Part shown: piece after piece, positions 14,184 to 17,791 of the stretch | Layout: each line of letters opens with the position of its first letter | Position numbering within the stretch: position 1 is the stretch's first letter | Source: Myxococcales bacterium | GTDB taxonomy: Bacteria; Myxococcota_A; Polyangia; Polyangiales; Houyiibacteriaceae | Assembly: GCA_013002645.1 (NCBI GenBank) | Contig: JABDJF010000582.1 | Location: 1-17,791, forward strand | DNA length: 17,791 nt | Direction of reading: 5' to 3' | Notes under the pieces: generated by a model | What the model was told of the DNA's origin: nothing | What the model saw: only the letters and a program-made list of their open reading frames with translations | The model's database searches: none | Made by a program: the position numbers and the translations under genes

Positions 14184-15346
14184 AGCCAGGCGACCCGCCG
14201 CTCGTCGTCGAACTTGGCCGCCCCCCTCGCCTCTTCGGCCAACACCTCGTCCAGCGATACGCCCCGATCGACCGCAAGGCGGAACTCGGGCCCGCCCGTC
14301 AGGAGATCGACCGCGGGTCGGTCGGACACGAATTCATACACTTCCGTTCGCCAACGGCTCTCGGCCGCTAGCTGAGGGAGCGCGGCCGCAAGCATGCGCA
14401 GGTAGGCCTCGTACGGTCGAAACACCCAGGGGTCGGTGACGTGCACCTGAACCCCGGCACAGGTTCGTCCGGCATGCTTCTGAAACGTCGGGGTGAGCTC
14501 CACGGGTCTCAACGTCGCGCCGTGCAGATCGATATCCAAGATCGGGCCGACATCCAACCCCGGCGCACCCCAGAGCTCGAACGGCCGCGTCGTGCCGCGC
14601 CCTTCCGAGAGCGTTGTCCCCTCGACGACGCAGCCGCCAGGATAGACCAGCGCCGTGTCGATCGTCGGCATGTTGGGCGACGGCATCACCCAAGGAAGAC
14701 CGGTGTCCTTCCATTCCATCGAACGCGTCCAGCCGTCCATGGGCACGATGCGCAGCACGCTCCGGTCGATCCGCTCGCGGTCGCAAACCCAGAGCAAGAG
14801 CTCAGCGACGGTGAGGCCGTGCCGAACCGAAACCGGATACAGCCCTACGAACGACAGGTAGCCCTCGCGCTGCGCGGCGCCTTCGACGCGAACGCCGCCG
14901 AGGGGGTTGGGCCGGTCGAGGAGCACGACCTCGATGCCAACCTTGGCGGCGACCTTCATCGTGAGCGCAGCCGTCCATACGTAGGTGTAGTAACGGGACC
15001 CCACGTCCTGCAGATCGATGACCAGAGCGTCCAGGCCCCTCAGCCAATCGGGGTTGGGGCTCAAGTCCTCCGCGTCGTTGCCGTACAACGAATAGACCGG
15101 GATGCCCGCGTCATCGCGACTCCCGACGCCAACCATGTCCTGGGCTGCGCCTGCAAAGCCGTGCTCGGGGCCGAAGAGCGCCGAAACGCGGACGCCCGCC
15201 TGGTGCAGAACCCAAGACGCCGAACGAAGCTTCCGGTCGACGCTCGCCGCGTGCGCGAGCAAACCTACGTTGCGGCCCGAGACCAGGCGAAGCGCGTCCG
15301 AGTCACCGTCGGCGATGCGGTCCAGCCCGGTCCGAACCCCGGTCAA
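14171..15346 (-). CDS. DUF1343/GH171 protein, NamZ-like exo-N-acetylmuramidase
   Basis: The family founder NamZ (B. subtilis YbbC) is an exo-acting enzyme that removes N-acetylmuramic acid from the non-reducing end of peptidoglycan fragments. The 391-residue product has the family landmarks LFGPEHGF (57-64), VIDLQDVGSRYYTY (109-122), LLDRPNPLGG, SPNMPTIDTALVYPGG and EGTTLSEGRGTTRPFE. No signal peptide or lipobox is visible at the N-terminus (MTGVRTGLDRIADGDSDALR), whereas NamZ is secreted, so a cytoplasmic role is possible. The start is TTG at 15346, overlapping the pyrB stop by 4 nt (TTGA) with GAGG 4 nt upstream. It follows pyrR-pyrB, where pyrC often stands. The family call is firm; the exact substrate and compartment are inference. 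Confidence 0.88.
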   Translation of the reverse strand: MTGVRTGLDRIADGDSDALRLVSGRNVGLLAHAASVDRKLRSASWVLHQAGVRVSALFGPEHGFAGAAQDMVGVGSRDDAGIPVYSLYGNDAEDLSPNPDWLRGLDALVIDLQDVGSRYYTYVWTAALTMKVAAKVGIEVVLLDRPNPLGGVRVEGAAQREGYLSFVGLYPVSVRHGLTVAELLLWVCDRERIDRSVLRIVPMDGWTRSMEWKDTGLPWVMPSPNMPTIDTALVYPGGCVVEGTTLSEGRGTTRPFELWGAPGLDVGPILDIDLHGATLRPVELTPTFQKHAGRTCAGVQVHVTDPWVFRPYEAYLRMLAAALPQLAAESRWRTEVYEFVSDRPAVDLLTGGPEFRLAVDRGVSLDEVLAEEARGAAKFDDERRVAWLYEK

Positions 15347-16296
15347 GTAACCTCGCCTACGGCCGGCGGTTCGGTCGCTTCGCCGGCGAAGAGATAAAGC
15401 AGAGCCATGCGGACGGCGACTCCGGCTTCGACCTGCTGTAGAACGACGCTGCGCTCACCGTCGGCGAGGAGGCTTTCGATTTCGACGCCGCGGTTCATGG
15501 GGCCCGGATGCATGATGATCGCATCGGACTTCGCAGGCCCGATCGTTCGGGGGCCGATGCCGAAGGTTCGTGCGTACTCCCGGAGGCTAGGCAGGAGGGC
15601 GCCTTCGAGACGCTCACGCTGGATGCGAAGCACCATGACGACGTCGGCGCCCTCGAGGCCGTCCTCGAGCCGATCGAAGACACGAACGCCGAGAGAATCG
15701 ACGGCCGCCGGCAGCAGTGTGCGTGGGCCGACCAGACGAACCTCACATCCGAAGAGCTTCAGGAGGTGCGCGTTCGAGCGAGCGACGCGCGAATGGGAGA
15801 TGTCACCGACGATCGCCACGACGAGATTGTCGAGCGTGCCTTTTGCGCGCCGAATCGTGAACGCGTCGAGCAGGGCCTGCGTCGGATGCGCGTGCATCCC
15901 GTCACCCGCATTGATGACGCTGCAGCCGATTTTCGAGGCCACATAGCTGGGAGCGCCCGACGAACCGTGTCGAATGACAATCACATCCGGATGCATCGCC
16001 TGTAGCGTTCGGCAGGTGTCTTGTAGGGTCTCGCCCTTTTTCACGCTCGATGCGGAGACGCTCATGTTGATGACATCCGCGCTCAAACGCTTGCCCGCGA
16101 GCTCGAAAGAAGTCCTGGTCCTCGTCGACGCTTCGTAGAAGAGGTTGATGACGGTCTTGCCGCGAAGGGTGGGAACCTTGCGAACAGGCCGGCGGGAGAC
16201 CTGCAGAAACGCCTCCGCAGTATCGAGGATGCGCTCCACGTCCGACCTCGTGAGCCCTTCGACGTCGAGGAGGCTGTGGTGGGCGAACGGCTCCAT
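15343..16296 (-). CDS. pyrB: PyrB, aspartate carbamoyltransferase catalytic subunit
   Basis: PyrB condenses carbamoyl phosphate with L-aspartate in the second step of pyrimidine synthesis. The 317-residue length is normal. It shows the carbamoyl-phosphate loop FYEASTRTRTSFELAGKRL (53-71, with STRTR at 57-61), the mobile-loop KKGET at 86-90, HPTQALLD at 137-144, VGDISHSRVARSN, and MHPGPMNRGVEI near the C-terminus. The ATG at 16296 shares one base with the pyrR stop (TGATG) and has GAGGG at 16303-16307. The frame stays open to 16482 but that extension is Arg-rich antisense-like sequence inside pyrR. No pyrI (regulatory subunit) or pyrC (dihydroorotase) gene is adjacent. Confidence 0.96.
   Translation of the reverse strand: MEPFAHHSLLDVEGLTRSDVERILDTAEAFLQVSRRPVRKVPTLRGKTVINLFYEASTRTRTSFELAGKRLSADVINMSVSASSVKKGETLQDTCRTLQAMHPDVIVIRHGSSGAPSYVASKIGCSVINAGDGMHAHPTQALLDAFTIRRAKGTLDNLVVAIVGDISHSRVARSNAHLLKLFGCEVRLVGPRTLLPAAVDSLGVRVFDRLEDGLEGADVVMVLRIQRERLEGALLPSLREYARTFGIGPRTIGPAKSDAIIMHPGPMNRGVEIESLLADGERSVVLQQVEAGVAVRMALLYLFAGEATEPPAVGEVT
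15351..15354 (-). promoter_or_regulatory. Ribosome site supporting the TTG start of the DUF1343 gene
   Basis: On the minus strand GAGG is followed by TTAC and TTG. Together with the TTGA overlap with the pyrB stop this supports a TTG start. The first residues otherwise match no ATG or GTG nearby. Confidence 0.55.
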
Positions 16297-16835
16297 CACT
16301 CGCCCTCGGTGAGCACGACGCGATCGGGTCCGGCGGCGTCGACCCATACGTCGAGGCGTCCGCCCGATTCCATCTCGACCGCGCGGCCGACGAAATCGGC
16401 AGCGATGGGGAGCTCGCGGCCGCCACGGTCGCAGAGCGCCGCGAACCAGACTCTCGCCGGGCGCCCGTGGTCTTGGAGGCACTCGATGGCCGCTCGGACC
16501 GTCCGCCCGGTGTGCAGGACGTCGTCGACGAGCACGACATGACGGCCGCTCACGTCGAATGGGATGTCGCTCGGCCCAATCTTGGGATTGGGGAGCGCAG
16601 TCGCCGCATCATCTCGGTAGAGCGAGATATCGACGGCCCCGACCGGTGGCGGTCGCCCTTCGACTTTTGCGATCTCCTCGGCGAGACGCTTGGCCAGCCC
16701 AACGCCACCGCGGCGGATGCCGATGAGGGTCAGATCTTCGATGCCCGAGGTCGCTTCCAGTATCGCAACAGCGATGCGTCGAATGCTCCGTTGGATAGCG
16801 TCCGCATCGAGTACGACCTTCTGGGTTCGAGCCAC
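16296..16835 (-). CDS. pyrR: PyrR, bifunctional pyr operon regulator / uracil phosphoribosyltransferase
   Basis: PyrR senses uridine nucleotides and controls pyr genes by binding their mRNA; it also has uracil phosphoribosyltransferase activity. The 179-residue product matches the usual length of about 180, starts (V/M)ARTQKVVLDADAIQRSIRRIA, contains GIRRGGVGLAKRL (39-51) and DISLYRDD (69-76), and has the PRPP-binding VLVDDVLHTGRT at 101-112. The start is GTG at 16835, the only usable start between the SDR stop and the conserved region. It has no Shine-Dalgarno site; instead a perfect 9-bp inverted repeat ends on its first base. It lies 40 nt after the SDR gene and is coupled to pyrB by TGATG. 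Confidence 0.93.
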   Translation of the reverse strand: MARTQKVVLDADAIQRSIRRIAVAILEATSGIEDLTLIGIRRGGVGLAKRLAEEIAKVEGRPPPVGAVDISLYRDDAATALPNPKIGPSDIPFDVSGRHVVLVDDVLHTGRTVRAAIECLQDHGRPARVWFAALCDRGGRELPIAADFVGRAVEMESGGRLDVWVDAAGPDRVVLTEGE

Positions 16836-16867
16836 GTTCGGCGGAGTGTGTGAGAAAACGCCGAACG
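16835..16867 (-). promoter_or_regulatory. Perfect inverted repeat at the pyrR start, possible translational operator
   Basis: The arms CGTTCGGCG (16835-16843) and CGCCGAACG (16859-16867) are exact 9-bp complements around a 15-nt loop that reads TTTTCTCACACACTC on the minus strand. The stem ends on the first base of the GTG start and there is no U-run after it on either strand, so it is not a typical terminator. The hairpin would cover the place where a ribosome site should be. Control of pyrR translation is an inference; I do not see the PyrR-binding loop consensus of Bacillus in it. Confidence 0.6.
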
Positions 16868-16875
16868 CTTCAAGC

Positions 16876-17649
16876 CTAGGCGAGCGAGAGGCCTCCATCG
16901 ATGGTGACCAGGCTTCCCGTCTGCCAGGTTTGATCGAGGACGCTGATGATGACAGCGGCAACTTCCTCTGGCGTACCGAGCCGGCCGAGGGGGTGAAGGG
17001 CAGTCAGGTCGGCAAGTTGGGACGCCACGCGAGCCTCGATTTCCCCGGGGCCGAGGGTTTCGCCCGGCAGGAGACGGGGCGTTCGAAGCATGTCGGTCTC
17101 CACGCCTCCGGGGAGCACGGCGTTGACCCGCACGCCGGCTGGCGCGAGCTCGAGCGCCAGGCCCTTGGTCACTGCGTTGAGGGCAGCTTTGGTCGCGGCA
17201 TAAACCACCGTCTGCGGAGCCGCGCGCTCGGAAAGGGTGCTCGACACGTTGACGATGGAACCGCCGGGAGCGCGCAAATGCACCGCAAGCGCCTGCGATA
17301 GGAGTAGCGGGGCGGCGAGATTGACTCGAAGCTGCGCTTCGATGGCGTCGAGGCCGATCGCACCGACCGGCTCGTAGCGAGCGATCCCGGCGCAGTTGAC
17401 CAAGCCGTCCACGCTCCCAAAGGCATCGTTCGCAAGGCGCGCCAGCTCGGAAATCCGATCGAGGTCCTCGAGGTCGGCCGTCAGAGCGCGGATGCGATTG
17501 GGAGCCGACGCCTGGAGCGCGGCGAGGAGCCGCTCGTTGCGGGCGATGGCCACGACCTTTCCTCCACGCTCCAAGATCGCGTCGACGGTCGCACGCCCAA
17601 TCCCGCGGGTCGCTCCGGTGACGACCACGTTGCCCTGTGAAACCATCAT
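16876..17649 (-). CDS. Short-chain dehydrogenase/reductase (classical SDR)
   Basis: This is a cytoplasmic NAD(P)H-dependent oxidoreductase of 257 residues, the usual classical SDR size. It shows the cofactor loop TGATRGIG (11-18), a D60 in TADLED for the adenine ring, NCAG at 85-88 (the common NNAG with Cys in the second place), N110, catalytic S137 in NVSS, and Y150/K154 in YAATK. PGGVETDM (180-187) and the C-terminal GSLVTIDGGLS (245-255) are typical of FabG-like members. The substrate cannot be told from sequence. Two tandem ATGs open the frame (17649, 17646); the first is one nucleotide after the stop of the upstream gene, so translation is likely coupled. A short gap of 40 nt leads to pyrR. 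Confidence 0.9.
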   Translation of the reverse strand: MMVSQGNVVVTGATRGIGRATVDAILERGGKVVAIARNERLLAALQASAPNRIRALTADLEDLDRISELARLANDAFGSVDGLVNCAGIARYEPVGAIGLDAIEAQLRVNLAAPLLLSQALAVHLRAPGGSIVNVSSTLSERAAPQTVVYAATKAALNAVTKGLALELAPAGVRVNAVLPGGVETDMLRTPRLLPGETLGPGEIEARVASQLADLTALHPLGRLGTPEEVAAVIISVLDQTWQTGSLVTIDGGLSLA

Positions 17650-17650
17650 C

Positions 17651-17791
17651 TCAACCGAGACCTGCGATCGGACCCCAGGGGGGTTCCGCCGGAACGTCGG
17701 CTGGCTCGCCGGCCACTTCGATTTCGTCCTCCGGAATGAAGCGTGGCGAATCGACGCAGAGGATGGTCTGATGCCGTTCGCTCGGGTTCGC
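17651..17791 (-). CDS. C-terminal 46 residues of an unidentified protein
   Basis: The frame is open from the right edge to a TGA at 17651-17653, one nucleotide before the SDR start. The visible part reads like a real C-terminus: ANPSERHQTILCVDSPRFIP, then an acidic and proline-rich tail (EDEIEVAGEPADVPAEPPW) ending GPIAGLG. Position, direction and the TGAG-ATG junction indicate it is co-transcribed with the SDR gene. I do not recognise the family, and the bulk of the gene lies outside the window. Confidence 0.65.
   Translation of the reverse strand, partial: ANPSERHQTILCVDSPRFIPEDEIEVAGEPADVPAEPPWGPIAGLG

Noticed and set aside
16297..16482. Upstream extension of pyrB giving 379 residues
   Set aside because: The added residues are Arg/Pro-rich and lie in pyrR; the ATG at 16296 has a good ribosome site and the family length.
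16835..16867. Hairpin before pyrR as an intrinsic terminator
   Set aside because: No T-run follows the stem on either strand, and the stem abuts a start codon.
1..17791. tRNA or rRNA genes, CRISPR arrays, insertion sequences, attachment sites
   Set aside because: Coding genes fill nearly the whole window; I saw no spaced repeats, transposase motifs, terminal inverted repeats or cloverleaf-like sequence.

Overview
The window is a G+C-rich (roughly 60-65% by eye), very densely coded bacterial chromosome segment. The division and cell-wall (dcw) genes are in the classical Gram-negative order. FtsI carries a C-terminal PASTA domain, and an MglA-type GTPase, a PocR-domain histidine kinase, PyrR and a GH171/DUF1343 protein are present. 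Together these point to Myxococcota or a related deltaproteobacterial lineage. That placement is an inference from gene content; no rRNA or marker search was possible.

Region 1 (1-10489, minus strand): the complete head of the dcw operon, transcribed right to left as mraZ, rsmH, ftsL, ftsI, murE, murF, mraY, murD, ftsW and the first 68 codons of murG, which runs off the left edge. Every junction overlaps (eight by 4 nt as ATGA or GTGA, ftsI/murE by 11 nt), so 10.3 kb contain no intergenic base. The products make UDP-MurNAc-pentapeptide (MurE, MurF, MurD) and lipid I/II (MraY, MurG), and polymerise and cross-link septal peptidoglycan (FtsW, FtsI, with FtsL as scaffold). MraZ and RsmH are the usual regulator and 16S rRNA methyltransferase at the head.

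Region 2 (10490-10807): a divergent regulatory region. It holds a TTGACA promoter for mraZ, three 10-bp-periodic MraZ boxes at the expected transcription start, a 9-bp direct repeat over the -10, and a weak rightward promoter that would give a nearly leaderless mRNA.

Region 3 (10808-14183, plus strand): a tightly packed unit of a small tail-anchored helical protein, an MglA-like small GTPase, a PocR-domain sensor histidine kinase (4-nt overlap) and thiamine-monophosphate kinase ThiL (8-nt overlap). The GTPase/PocR-kinase pair has no MglB and no response regulator nearby and is the most likely place for undescribed biology.

Region 4 (14171-17791, minus strand): converges on thiL with a 13-bp tail-to-tail overlap. 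Read right to left it holds the 3' end of an unidentified gene, an SDR oxidoreductase, pyrR, pyrB, and a DUF1343/GH171 NamZ-like exo-muramidase where pyrC would often be. A perfect 9-bp inverted repeat sits directly on the pyrR start. No RNA genes, mobile elements, CRISPR arrays or clear intrinsic terminators were seen.
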